A stretch of DNA of 64,000 nucleotides from RUG100 sp963542695 (GTDB taxonomy: Bacteria > Bacillota > Clostridia > Peptostreptococcales > Anaerovoracaceae), in assembly GCA_963542695.1 (NCBI GenBank), contig CAUTYX010000001.1:117247-181246 (forward strand). Reading direction: 5' to 3'. Under the pieces are notes generated by a model that was given only the letters and a program-made list of their open reading frames with translations, searched no databases and was not told where the DNA came from. Both the position numbers and the translations under genes were made by a program. Below, one piece after another: positions 18,553 through 26,997 of this stretch (the stretch's first letter is position 1; each line of letters opens with the position of its first letter).

Positions 18553-18860
18553 AAAAGTTCCGCACTTTTTTATAAAATCATAATTATGCGGAAAAATTCC
18601 GTACTATTACCAGAAACACAAAAAGTGCGGAACGCGAAAGGCAGTTAGCTTATATAGTACATATAAAAATTACGAAACTGGGGCAATATCGCCCCAGTTT
18701 TACTTTCGAAAAGTGATGATTCTGCTGGTTGAAAAAAGATAGAGCAAAAAAATTCCATTAGAAGCTGAAAAAACTCCGTACTTTTTCGCAAAACGACAAA
18801 AGTGCGGATTTTTTCCGTGCTTTTATTGAAAAAATAGAAAGTGCGGAAATCGGAGTGGAA
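18553..18860. repeat. Cluster of inverted repeats built on AAAGTGCGGA
   Basis: At least six copies of a core AAGTGCGG or its complement occur in about 300 bases. GTTCCGCACTTTTT (18557-18570) and its exact complement (18620-18633) form a 14-bp arm pair with a small GCGGAA/TTCCGT hairpin between them. A second nested set runs from ACTCCG (18773-18778) to CGGAGT (18851-18856), enclosing AAAAGTGCGG / CCGTGCTTTT. The terminator at 18675 lies between the two sets. No reading frame of note. Confidence 0.6.
18675..18706 (+). terminator. Terminator of the riboflavin operon
   Basis: AAACTGGGGC (18675-18684) and GCCCCAGTTT (18691-18700) form a perfect 10-bp stem with a 6-nt loop, followed by TACTTT. 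Confidence 0.8.
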
Positions 18861-18880
18861 GTCCGACTGATTGCTTAAGT

Positions 18881-20269
18881 CTAGTCTCTCAATTGCGTGT
18901 TAGAAACAACGGATTGCAGTACGGTATTGGCTACACTGCCGGCTGTCTCCGAACCCCAACCTCCGTTTTCCACTAAGACAACAAAGGCATAAGGATAATC
19001 TTTATTGCGGATAAAGCCGGTGAACCACGAATGAGGGTCTTGACCGGCAGACAGCTGTGCTGTACCGGACTTGGCACAGAGATCCAGTCCCGGGAAGTTG
19101 TTTTCTCCATAGTTGGAGGTTACATCGTTGTGGAGCATCTCCTCCAGCTTGGAAGCGGTGCTGTGGCTAATGAGCTCGTCGGTTTTGGTTTTCCAGTGGA
19201 ATCCTGCATTAAAGCCACTGTGATATTTTACGCTGTTAAGAACCCGGGGGTTGGCCGCTTTCCCACCGTTGGCGATGGCACCCATGTAAACCATTAAAGA
19301 GCATGGATTAACCAAATCGTGGTATTGACCAATGCCGGTCCACGCCAAATTAAGGCCACCGGATGGAAAATCAAACGCACCCTTTACTGTTTTTATGCCA
19401 TCTACATCGTAGCTGGACATAAGTCCGGCCTTTTCGGTGTATTCTTTCATTTTCTTGGCGCCAATTCGTTCCGTTAACGTAGCAAATGCACAGTTGCAGG
19501 AGTTTGCCAAGGCGGAACGGAAATCCACTGTTCCGTGTGGTTTGGGGCAGGTTACCTTTTCAACAGGTAAATTTCCGTAACGTTTTACACCGGTACAAGT
19601 ATAGGAGAAGTTTTTCAGCTCATCTTCCGGTATGGTTTCAATGGCAGCTGTGGAGGTTATCACTTTGAAGGTGGAACCGGGGACGACCCGAGACGAGAGT
19701 AGCTTGTTCAAGTAGATTCCGGAGCTGTCATTGTTGTTCACAGCCGGCGGATCCAGAGGGTCGTAGCTGGGGGAGCTGACCATGCAGACAATTTCGCCGG
19801 TGTTGTAGTTATAGACGCCAACGGTGCCACGACGCCCGCCAAGAGCATTATAGGCGGTGTTGCAGAGTTTGGAATCAATGGACAAATACACTTTGCGACC
19901 GGAATTGTCCGTAGAGAATGTTCCGTTTAAAAAGCTATATCCAATCATGCGGCTGGCAAAGACCTTGTTGGCGCCGGTAGAGATATAGCCTTGCCGGTCA
20001 CCGACAGCGTGCATGGTGGCAACACGGGTAGAATAGTTTTCGTTGTACTGTGTTTTACCTTGCTTTGTGTGTTTTAACAGCATAGTACCATTGCGGTCAT
20101 AGATGCCGCCTTTGGATAAATATCCGTCTGTATATACATCCTTATTTGCCGGATAGTTGACCCACTCAGAGCCATGAGAGGCCAATCGATAGACATACAT
20201 ACCTATGCCGGCAATTAAAACCAATGCAAGGAGTATACATATTGTAGCTCTTCGTTCCAGTTTCTTCAT
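18881..20269 (-). CDS. Class B penicillin-binding protein (transpeptidase)
   Basis: Peptidoglycan D,D-transpeptidase anchored by one N-terminal membrane helix (about 8-29). Only 462 residues, shorter than FtsI or PBP2 (about 550-700), in the size class of PbpA partners of SEDS proteins. The three penicilloyl-serine motifs are present: STFK (about 200), SCN (about 257) and KSGTAQ (about 403). Its start overlaps the stop of the FHA-SEDS gene (20266-20269), so the two are co-translated and presumably form one glycan polymerase/transpeptidase complex for elongation, division or sporulation. Stage cannot be told from sequence. Confidence 0.94.
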   Translation of the reverse strand: MKKLERRATICILLALVLIAGIGMYVYRLASHGSEWVNYPANKDVYTDGYLSKGGIYDRNGTMLLKHTKQGKTQYNENYSTRVATMHAVGDRQGYISTGANKVFASRMIGYSFLNGTFSTDNSGRKVYLSIDSKLCNTAYNALGGRRGTVGVYNYNTGEIVCMVSSPSYDPLDPPAVNNNDSSGIYLNKLLSSRVVPGSTFKVITSTAAIETIPEDELKNFSYTCTGVKRYGNLPVEKVTCPKPHGTVDFRSALANSCNCAFATLTERIGAKKMKEYTEKAGLMSSYDVDGIKTVKGAFDFPSGGLNLAWTGIGQYHDLVNPCSLMVYMGAIANGGKAANPRVLNSVKYHSGFNAGFHWKTKTDELISHSTASKLEEMLHNDVTSNYGENNFPGLDLCAKSGTAQLSAGQDPHSWFTGFIRNKDYPYAFVVLVENGGWGSETAGSVANTVLQSVVSNTQLRD

Positions 20270-22194
20270 CTAAATCTATCCTCCAGTTGGGAAAAATCAG
20301 TGACTTCTTCATCACGGTATTGCTTCCCATCGTCGTAATATGTGTCTGAGTAATCGTCCTGGTAGTCCTGGGAATTTGGATAATAATCGTCGTAGGTTTC
20401 GATGCGGCCATTCTCATCGTAGTAGTCTTCGGCAAAGTCCGTCACCACATCGGTATCGGCCTTGACGGCAAAACTGGCGCCTTGCCTTGTATCGGCAGCC
20501 TTTAGGAAAGCCAATAGTCCCCAGCTGGCCAGCATACTGGTACCACCGTTGGAAATAAACGGCAGGGTAACACCGGTGAAGGGGAAAATGTCCAAAGAAC
20601 CCAGCACATTTAACATGGTCTGGAAAATAAACAAGGAAGTGGCCGAACAAGCTGCAATTGTGTAGTAGGAAGACCGGCCGGCTCTAATGGACCGAACGGC
20701 AAATATACCCAAGGTGATAATTGCCGCAATGGCCAAAAGTCCGATTATGAGTCCCCATTCTTCGCTAAGGATGGTAAAGACAAGGTCTGTATTGGCGGCA
20801 CTCAATTCTTTTAGCCATCCTTCGCCAGCGCCTAGACCTAATAGTCCGCCACTGGCAGCACCGGACATACCGCGAACTTGCTGAAATCCTCCGGCATCGG
20901 GATAATCCCATGCGTGACCCCAGGTAGAGAATCGTGCAGAAATATAGGGGATGAATCGAATGGCCAGTAAACCGCCAACGACACAAACACCTAAAATCAA
21001 TATTAACTTGGAGAATTCACCGCTTCGAAGGAAGGAGATAATCAGGAAGGTGACAAAGAATATCAACGCTGTACCGAAATCTCGCATAATGGCCAGGCAT
21101 ACGAAACAGAAAAGGGAGAAGATCATGAATCTGCTTAAGTTCTTCTTTTCATATAGTTCGTCCAGGCTGGCGGCACCAATGAAGATAAAGGCGATTTTTA
21201 CCAGCTCTGATGGCTGGAATTGGTAGCCTGCCAGGGTTACCCAGTTGGCAGCTCCATTGAGTGTTTTTCCGAAAATAACATTAATTAAAAACAGAGCTAC
21301 GCTGACAATCATCAGAATATGACGAATTTTTAGAGCCCTGGACAAATCCCGCAGATACCAACAGAGCACCAGGAAAATAATCAATCCTAAAAGGATAGCA
21401 ATTAGCTGTTTTAGTATTTCTGATGGAGCCGAAGAGGCGACAATGGCCAGATTCAACGTACATAAGAAAAAGGCAATCAATTCCATCTCAAAGGCTCGCT
21501 GCCGTATGATCCGCAAGGAAATGCAGTAGGTCCACATGAGAACGGTCAGAATAAACAAGCTGATTAGAACGGTTACCGGCAGTTTGCTTCCATCGGCGGC
21601 AATAAGCTGAATTCCAAGGAGTACCTGGAACAAGGTTAATGCCAGTAGCGGCCCCCAGGGGCTGGGGATGTTGGTAACTCTTTTTCGAGCTGCAATATTG
21701 TCTCGCTTTTCCTTCAAGCTGGGAGGTACCAGAATGCATTCCGCACCGCCTAGAGTCAAGGTGTCTCCCATATACACCGGCGTCGGCTCATAGACTTCTT
21801 TGCCATTGATTTTTGAACCGCCCTTGGAGGCCAAATCGTTAAAAGTCCAGTTGCCCTTTTCGTCGCGTATTAGTGTGGCGTGATTTCGTGACACGGTCAT
21901 AATGTCAATGACAACATCGGCACTGCGCGCTCTGCCGATTACATTTTCCCAGTGGGATAGAGGCTTGATAGAGCCATCAGGCAAGCTAAGATATGCCCAT
22001 ATTTCCGATGGGTTTTTACCTGCTAAAAGAGACCGTATGCAAGTAATCAAAATGAATATAGCCAAGGCGACAAAAATCCACCGCACAATGGTGGTATAAT
22101 ATGTAGCCATAGCCGGGTAGGATTTAAAAAGAGCCGCTAGATGATCCATTAGCGGTTGCCCGGCTTTTGTAAGTGTTTGAATAATCGTACTCAT
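20266..22194 (-). CDS. FHA domain fused to SEDS glycan polymerase (FtsW/RodA/SpoVE family)
   Basis: 642 residues in four parts: one N-terminal membrane helix (about 30-55), a forkhead-associated domain (about 80-155, with IGRARSADVVID, SRNHATL and GGSKING), a SEDS polytopic region of about ten helices (about 190-575, with ANWVTLAGYQFQPSELVK, RDFGTA and FISNGGTS), and an acidic, tyrosine-rich tail (about 585-642). FHA domains bind phosphothreonine peptides, so the polymerase may be controlled by a Ser/Thr kinase of the PASTA type; no such kinase is in the window. Paired with the downstream PBP by a 4-base overlap. Confidence 0.93.
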   Translation of the reverse strand: MSTIIQTLTKAGQPLMDHLAALFKSYPAMATYYTTIVRWIFVALAIFILITCIRSLLAGKNPSEIWAYLSLPDGSIKPLSHWENVIGRARSADVVIDIMTVSRNHATLIRDEKGNWTFNDLASKGGSKINGKEVYEPTPVYMGDTLTLGGAECILVPPSLKEKRDNIAARKRVTNIPSPWGPLLALTLFQVLLGIQLIAADGSKLPVTVLISLFILTVLMWTYCISLRIIRQRAFEMELIAFFLCTLNLAIVASSAPSEILKQLIAILLGLIIFLVLCWYLRDLSRALKIRHILMIVSVALFLINVIFGKTLNGAANWVTLAGYQFQPSELVKIAFIFIGAASLDELYEKKNLSRFMIFSLFCFVCLAIMRDFGTALIFFVTFLIISFLRSGEFSKLILILGVCVVGGLLAIRFIPYISARFSTWGHAWDYPDAGGFQQVRGMSGAASGGLLGLGAGEGWLKELSAANTDLVFTILSEEWGLIIGLLAIAAIITLGIFAVRSIRAGRSSYYTIAACSATSLFIFQTMLNVLGSLDIFPFTGVTLPFISNGGTSMLASWGLLAFLKAADTRQGASFAVKADTDVVTDFAEDYYDENGRIETYDDYYPNSQDYQDDYSDTYYDDGKQYRDEEVTDFSQLEDRFR

Positions 22195-22243
22195 GGGCTA
22201 ATTATAGCATAGATGTTGCAGTTTCCCCAAATAATAATTACAA

Positions 22244-22409
22244 TTGAAGCCCTGCCCGTATCTATGATATGGCCAGCAGGTCTCATACAGAAAGTGCAGC
22301 AGCTGTGCTGTGTGGCACTTTTTCAGTTGAAGCCCTGCCCGTATCTATGATACGGCTAGCAGGCCTCATACAGAAAGTGCAGCAGCTGTGCTGCGTGGCA
22401 CTTTTCGGT
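22244..22409. repeat. Two tandem copies of an 83-bp unit, each with two hairpins
   Basis: Copies at 22244-22326 and 22327-22409 differ at only a few positions. Each has a first hairpin (CCTGC/GCAGG plus CCGTAT/ATACGG or ATATGG) and a second (AAAGTGC/GCACTTT plus GCAGC/GCTGC or GCTGT) ending in T residues. Differences inside stems keep pairing through G-U. Located in the divergent gap between the FHA-SEDS gene and the flavoprotein pseudogene. Confidence 0.85.
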
Positions 22410-22446
22410 TAGGGCGACGAAGTGGTGCAAATAACGGGGGAGGAAA

Positions 22447-23676
22447 ATGTATAAAATTGGAATCGTAGGAGCCGGTGCTGCAGGGCTGTTTTTGGCGGCT
22501 GCTATAGATGTGCGCAATGTGTCCGGTGGCGGCATTTTGATGGAAGGGGCAGCTGCTCCGGGGCGTAAATTGCTGGTTACCGGTGGTGGACAGTGCAACT
22601 TAACAAGAAGCGATGACATCCGAGAATTTATCGATCACTATGGTGACCATGGCTCGAAAATTCGCTCCTGTTTATATAAATTTAATAACGAAAAAGTGAT
22701 TCGCTTTTTTCAATCTCGAGGTGTTCCGTGTAAAACCAGAGAAGACGGGAAGGTTTTTCCGGCTTCCTTTAAGGCAGAAGATGTTCGCAGTGCTCTGGTT
22801 AAGGCAGCACAAAAAAACGGATGGAAGCTGCAGACCGGTACTCTGGTAGAGTCTTTGAAACCCCAAGGAATAGCGCAGTTTGCCCACAGGCAAACAAATA
22901 CAGACGACCAAGGGGGATGGATTATCAATGGAGATATTTCCTGCCAACAAGTGGTGCTGGTGACAGGAGGATGCTCTTGGGGAAAACTGGGGTTGGGAAA
23001 AGATATTTTTCCGGCATTGGAAGCCTTAGAGGTGGCAGTTACAACGCCAAAACCGGCATTGGTTCCTTTGTGTGTGGAAAGGTATCCGTTTGGAGTCCTT
23101 GCAGGGGGCTCTGTGGAAGATGCCCAGGTTCGATTATGTTTGCCCAATGGAAAAAAAGTTGCCGAAAAGAAGGGACCTTTGCTATTTACTCACAAAGGCT
23201 TTAGCGGTCCGGTGATCTTAAACATATCTCGTTATGCAGAGGCAGGGATGATTTTGGAAATTCAATTTTCTTCAAAGGACATTGGCGATTACCGTGGCGT
23301 ATCATAATCACTGTGGCACCATGTAACGAGAAAAACCGGACTGTCACGACGGCTGGTGGAGTTGCTAGTAACCCGAGCCGGGGCGTTACTGGAGGAAAAG
23401 ACGGCATCGGTGAAGGGCCGTGTATGGGAAAGTTTGCGTAGAATTCTGACAGAAAGTCGGTACGTGGTATCCGGAAGCGAAGGGTTTGCAAAAGCCATGG
23501 TTACAGCAGGAGGCCTTTCCTTGTCCCAAATAAGCACAAAAACCTTTCAGGTGAAAAACCATCCGGGACTCTTTGCCTGCGGAGAAGTTTTAGATGTAGA
23601 TGGGGATACCGGCGGCTATAATTTGCAATTTGCATTTTCTTCGGCAGCGGCAGTTGCTCGAAGTTTGGAATTGTAG
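22447..23676 (+). pseudogene. NAD(P)/FAD-dependent oxidoreductase (HI0933/BaiN family), interrupted by an in-frame TAA
   Basis: Flavoprotein of the HI0933-like family. The N-terminus has the dinucleotide-binding GAGAAGL, then GRKLLVTGGGQCNL; the C-terminal part (from 23356) has NHPGLFACGEVLDVDG and GGYNLQFAFSSA, the second FAD-contact motif. Both halves are in the same frame and together give about 409 residues, the usual length, but TAA at 23305-23307 stops translation after about 286. TAA is not a recoding codon, so this is best read as a nonsense mutation. The upstream fragment would lack the C-terminal FAD motif. GGGGGAGGA precedes the ATG. Confidence 0.85.
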
Positions 23677-23794
23677 CGGAATAAAATGGATATAGGGTTA
23701 GGAAGCTGCTTTTATCATTAGAAAACTGAATAGATATTATAATTTTCAGAAAAGTGTTGCATTTTATAAAGTGCCGTGTTAGTATAATGACATG

Positions 23795-24160
23795 AGAAGA
23801 ACAGACGAGCTAGTAGCAGTTGAGTTCTATAAAAAGAAGAGGAAATCCGGCATGGAGTTAACCGAAGGAAGGAGTTTCGGAAGCCGGAAATACTACAGAG
23901 GGAGGTGATTCCACCAAAAATGCATAGCGAAAATCATAAATATGATGTCGATTGAAACAAGCGAAACACCTGAAGGGTCCGGCAGGATACGCATAGCGGA
24001 AACTTCTAGCAAGTAAGAACGAAGGACAAGCAGTAAGATGAACGTTGAGCACAGACAGTGTACGACGAAAAAGATCTGGGGTTTGAAAGCGGAAGATGAG
24101 AGGCTTTGCACTACAAGAGTTCGTGGCAGATTGATCGGCATCATTATATTTTTTGGAAAA
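23795..24160 (+). ncRNA. Candidate long structured noncoding RNA
   Basis: About 370 bases without a credible coding frame, purine-rich, with many GAAA/GGAA segments typical of loops and junctions. Visible pairings include CCGGC (23848) with GCCGG (23882) enclosing CCGAA/TTCGG, a GGTG/CACC hairpin near 23905, and AAAGC/GCTTT near 24086-24107. A TATAAT at 23783-23788 suggests transcription from about 23795. The look recalls large clostridial RNAs such as raiA, but I cannot confirm a family. The start of a real leader for the downstream gene is the other option. Confidence 0.4.
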
Positions 24161-24388
24161 TCACAATATTTTGAGAAGAATAGATCATCCGGTGGATTAC
24201 AAATATAGTCCCAATTGATGACAAGAAAGGTGGGCCGGGAAGGCTTTTTTTATTGCCGGAAAAGCAATGGAAGAGGCCGTTTTCTTCACTTTATAAGTAG
24301 TTTGCACAACTTGCCCTTTACTAGCTGGAAAAAAATGTAAATAATGTAGGTGTAAGGTAAAGTGTGAGAGACCAGTAAGGAGAATGTT

Positions 24389-24991
24389 GTGGATAGTCTT
24401 GGGGCAGAGATTCGTCAATATATGACGGCAGCCATTAATCTATATGGGGTTATTGACTACGAGACTTTTGGCTGGTTTGTGGCACAATATAGCAGGCATT
24501 GTCCAACGGCGTTGAAGATTGAAGAAAATCTAGCAGACTTTGAAGAGGCAGACTCTTTGGTTTGCTTCAGGGAGGGCTTCATTATATCCAAAGTCATTGA
24601 GGTGGCAGGCGCCACAGAGCTACTGCGGCGTATGCAACTGGGTCGCAAATATTTTTTACCACCAAAGGAAATCATTGCACGATACTTTTTCCCTAACTAT
24701 ATTTCTATTCCCAGGGAATTTCGGCAGCTGGTAGAATTTTTACTGCTGCAGGATATTTCCAAAGAGAAAGCGTATAAAGTGGCGTGGCTGGTGTTGGAAG
24801 CTTCAAATTGTGGGCACGAGTTGGAGTATCTTCTACTATTGGCACGAGACGTTTTAGGGAAAGAAATGGTGTCATCAGGGGTATTGCGTGGGTATGTTAA
24901 TCTGATTATCTGCTTGCGGAATCAAACGCGAATGGTTCCGTTGCGAGGCCATACACCGGCAGAAATCGGAGAAGATATACCGGTTTTTTAA
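24389..24991 (+). CDS. Hypothetical protein with SEC-C-associated-type C-terminus
   Basis: 200 residues, soluble, predicted mainly helical. I do not recognise a characterised function. The C-terminal stretch with NQTRMVPLRGHTPAEIGE resembles the NTRxWxLRGHTPxEL segment seen in clostridial proteins that carry or are related to SEC-C domains, but the cysteine cluster of SEC-C is absent here. GTG 24389 is preceded by AAGGAG with 6-7 bases spacing. The long leader region upstream (from 23.7 kb) could be its 5' untranslated region. Stands alone. Confidence 0.7.
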   Translation: MDSLGAEIRQYMTAAINLYGVIDYETFGWFVAQYSRHCPTALKIEENLADFEEADSLVCFREGFIISKVIEVAGATELLRRMQLGRKYFLPPKEIIARYFFPNYISIPREFRQLVEFLLLQDISKEKAYKVAWLVLEASNCGHELEYLLLLARDVLGKEMVSSGVLRGYVNLIICLRNQTRMVPLRGHTPAEIGEDIPVF

Positions 24992-25190
24992 GACGATGCA
25001 AAAGAAAAGCGAGATAAAAAAAGACTATCCTAATTATCTCTCCAAGGAATAGGAAAGAAGGTGAGGTATCGGAGTAAACACAAAATCTAACAGTACGTAG
25101 TTTATAAAAAAGGTCGCAGAGATGCGATAGACTTACATTTTTAATTTAGAGATTTTCAAATCTCGATCCTCTTAACATCCAATAACACTC

Positions 25191-25226
25191 AAACATCAAG
25201 ACTCGCCTATGGTGGGTCTTGGTGTT
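25191..25226 (+). other. Hairpin upstream of the PatB-like gene
   Basis: AACATCAAGAC and GTCTTGGTGTT form an 11-bp stem with one G-U pair around GCCTATGG. It may be the terminator of the upstream transcript. The rest of 24992-25260 holds a small GAGATTTTCAAATCTC hairpin and nothing else I can identify. Confidence 0.5.
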
Positions 25227-25260
25227 ATAATTAGGAAACCGGGAAAGGAGATATGTGTAG

Positions 25261-26472
25261 ATGAAATTTGATTTTACTTCGATTATGGATCGTCATGGAA
25301 AGGATGCCATTGCGGTAGATGCCAAAGAGGCTTTTTGTCTTCCCATAGAAGGCTGTGTGAAGGAAGGCTTTGATAAGATTCCTATGTGGGTGGCAGATAT
25401 GAATTTTCCGACAGTACCGACTGTTGCAGAATCGATTATAGAGAGAGCAAAGCATTCGGCTTATGGGTATTTTGAACCTCGGGAAGAATACTATGAGGCC
25501 ATCATCAATTGGCAAAAAGAGCGTAATGGTGCCACCGGTTTAAAACGAGAAAATATCGGTTATGAAAATGGTGTTCTTGGCGGAGTGACAAGTGCACTGC
25601 GGGTGCTGACTCAAGAAGGGGAAGATATTTTGGTGCATTCTCCTATCTATATCGGTTTTCGGGCGGTGCTGCGTAACAACGGATTCCATGCAGTAGAAAG
25701 CCCATTGCAATTAGACGATACGGGAGTCTACAGAATGGATCTAGAGGATATGGAAAGAAAAATTAAGGAGAAGCACATTCACACCGCAATTTTCTGTTCA
25801 CCTCATAATCCTACCGGCAGAGTTTGGACCGAAGAAGAAACAAAAGCCGCCATGGAGCTTTTCAAAAAATATAATGTGTATGTGATTTTCGATGAAATCT
25901 GGTCCGATTTAGTGTTGGAGGGGCAAAAGCATATCCCTCCTCAATCTGTGTCAGAAGATGCACGGCGGAGAACCATTGCACTATACGCCCCTTCCAAGAC
26001 GTTTAATTTGGCAGGTTTAATAGGAAGTTACCATATTATCTATAATGAGTATTTGCGTGACCGGGTGGAAAGACAAGCTTCACTGAGTCATTACAATAAC
26101 ATGAATCTGCTTTCTATGTATGCGTTAATAGGTGCTTATTCATCCACCGGAGCTCAGTGGCTGGAGGAACTTCGTCAAGTGTTAACTGGAAATATCGATT
26201 TTGCTTGCCGGTATATAAAGGTTCACTTTGAGGGTGTTACGGCAGCAAGACCGGAAGGCACGTATATGTTATTTTTGGATTGCAAACAGTGGCTCATGGA
26301 GCATGGCATGACCTTGGAGGACTTGTTGGCAGAAGGCATCAAGGTCGGTGTAATTTGGCAAGATGGCCGTCTCTTTAAGGGAGAAACCCATATCCGCTTG
26401 AATCTGGCGCTGCCGTATTCCCGAGTGGAAGAAGCTTTTCATCGTTTAGACGCCTTTGTTTTTAATAAATAG
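25261..26472 (+). CDS. PatB/MalY-family PLP-dependent aminotransferase or C-S lyase
   Basis: Fold-type I PLP enzyme of 403 residues. Family marks: MWVADMNFPT near the N-terminus (typical of the MalY/PatB group), YENGVLGG, FCSPHNPTGRVW, the aspartate of IFDEIWSDL, and the PLP-lysine segment APSKTFNLAGL (lysine about residue 248). Members cleave cystathionine or other cysteine S-conjugates, and some act as aminotransferases; the substrate here is not determined. GGAAAGGAG precedes ATG 25261. Monocistronic, followed by tRNA-Lys. Confidence 0.92.
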   Translation: MKFDFTSIMDRHGKDAIAVDAKEAFCLPIEGCVKEGFDKIPMWVADMNFPTVPTVAESIIERAKHSAYGYFEPREEYYEAIINWQKERNGATGLKRENIGYENGVLGGVTSALRVLTQEGEDILVHSPIYIGFRAVLRNNGFHAVESPLQLDDTGVYRMDLEDMERKIKEKHIHTAIFCSPHNPTGRVWTEEETKAAMELFKKYNVYVIFDEIWSDLVLEGQKHIPPQSVSEDARRRTIALYAPSKTFNLAGLIGSYHIIYNEYLRDRVERQASLSHYNNMNLLSMYALIGAYSSTGAQWLEELRQVLTGNIDFACRYIKVHFEGVTAARPEGTYMLFLDCKQWLMEHGMTLEDLLAEGIKVGVIWQDGRLFKGETHIRLNLALPYSRVEEAFHRLDAFVFNK

Positions 26473-26599
26473 AAACAGGCGAAAGAGCAGGTCTTTCGCA
26501 AATATACAGTTGGGAACAAACTATGAAAAACGTATTGACATCATGCAGGCGAGATGATAAAGTAAATCTTGCGTTGATGAGACGCCAATTTCATAGTGT

Positions 26600-26675
26600 G
26601 CACCATTAGCTCAGCTGGCAGAGCACCTGACTCTTAATCAGGGTGTCCGGGGTTCGAGCCCCCGATGGTGTACCA
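26600..26675 (+). tRNA. tRNA-Lys (CTT)
   Basis: Cloverleaf from GCACCAT to ATGGTGT plus A-CCA, which is encoded. Anticodon stem CTGA/TCAG encloses the CTT anticodon; T-loop GGTTCGAGCC is canonical. Confidence 0.95.
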
Positions 26676-26715
26676 ATAGCAAAACAGGGTATCAATCGGT
26701 ACTCTGTTTTGCTAT
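26676..26715 (+). terminator. Terminator after tRNA-Lys
   Basis: ATAGCAAAACAG (26676-26687) pairs fully with CTGTTTTGCTAT (26704-26715), and the inner GGGTATC/GGTACTC extends the stem to about 19 bp. Confidence 0.75.
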
Positions 26716-26835
26716 GCGTAAATTTCAGAAGCAGAGGCAAGAACCTGAAAAAGTAGGAACCTAGGTAGAGATTGTTAGAAATGAAAATGCTGGGTATAAT
26801 GCGTACCATGCGAGGGTTGTTTTTTAGGGAGAGAC

Positions 26836-26997
26836 ATGATGGGCAGGAAGTTAAAAAAGCACTTATCCGTTGATGAGCAAATCGGGGAAATAAAATCTCG
26901 AGGCTTGAATATAGACGACTACCAACTAAACGATAGTAATAGCTTGTTTTGGCGAAAACTTTTTGCTGGTGGCAACCTTAACGCATGCGTGCATTAA
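26836..26997 (+). pseudogene. N-terminal remnant of an Abi_2-like abortive-infection protein
   Basis: A 53-codon frame with AGGGAGAG before ATG. Its first 25 residues (KKHLSVDEQIGEIKSRGLNIDD) match the start of the Abi_2 (AbiD/AbiF-like) family, in which a phrase such as LTIDEQIxxLKSRGLxIxD is conserved, but the family is about 300 residues long. The similarity is lost after about residue 27 and the frame ends inside a repeat element at 26977-26998. I read it as a truncated relic. Confidence 0.5.

Noticed and set aside
22244..22409. CRISPR-like array
   Set aside because: Only two head-to-tail copies with no spacers between them and no cas genes in the window.
23305..23307. Recoded stop (selenocysteine or pyrrolysine) in the flavoprotein
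   Set aside because: The codon is TAA; known recoding uses TGA or TAG, and family members have no such residue there.
23835..24120. RNase P RNA
   Set aside because: AGAGGAAATCCGG resembles the P4 strand of class A RNase P, but the partner strand and the conserved ACAGAA and GGUAA segments are absent.
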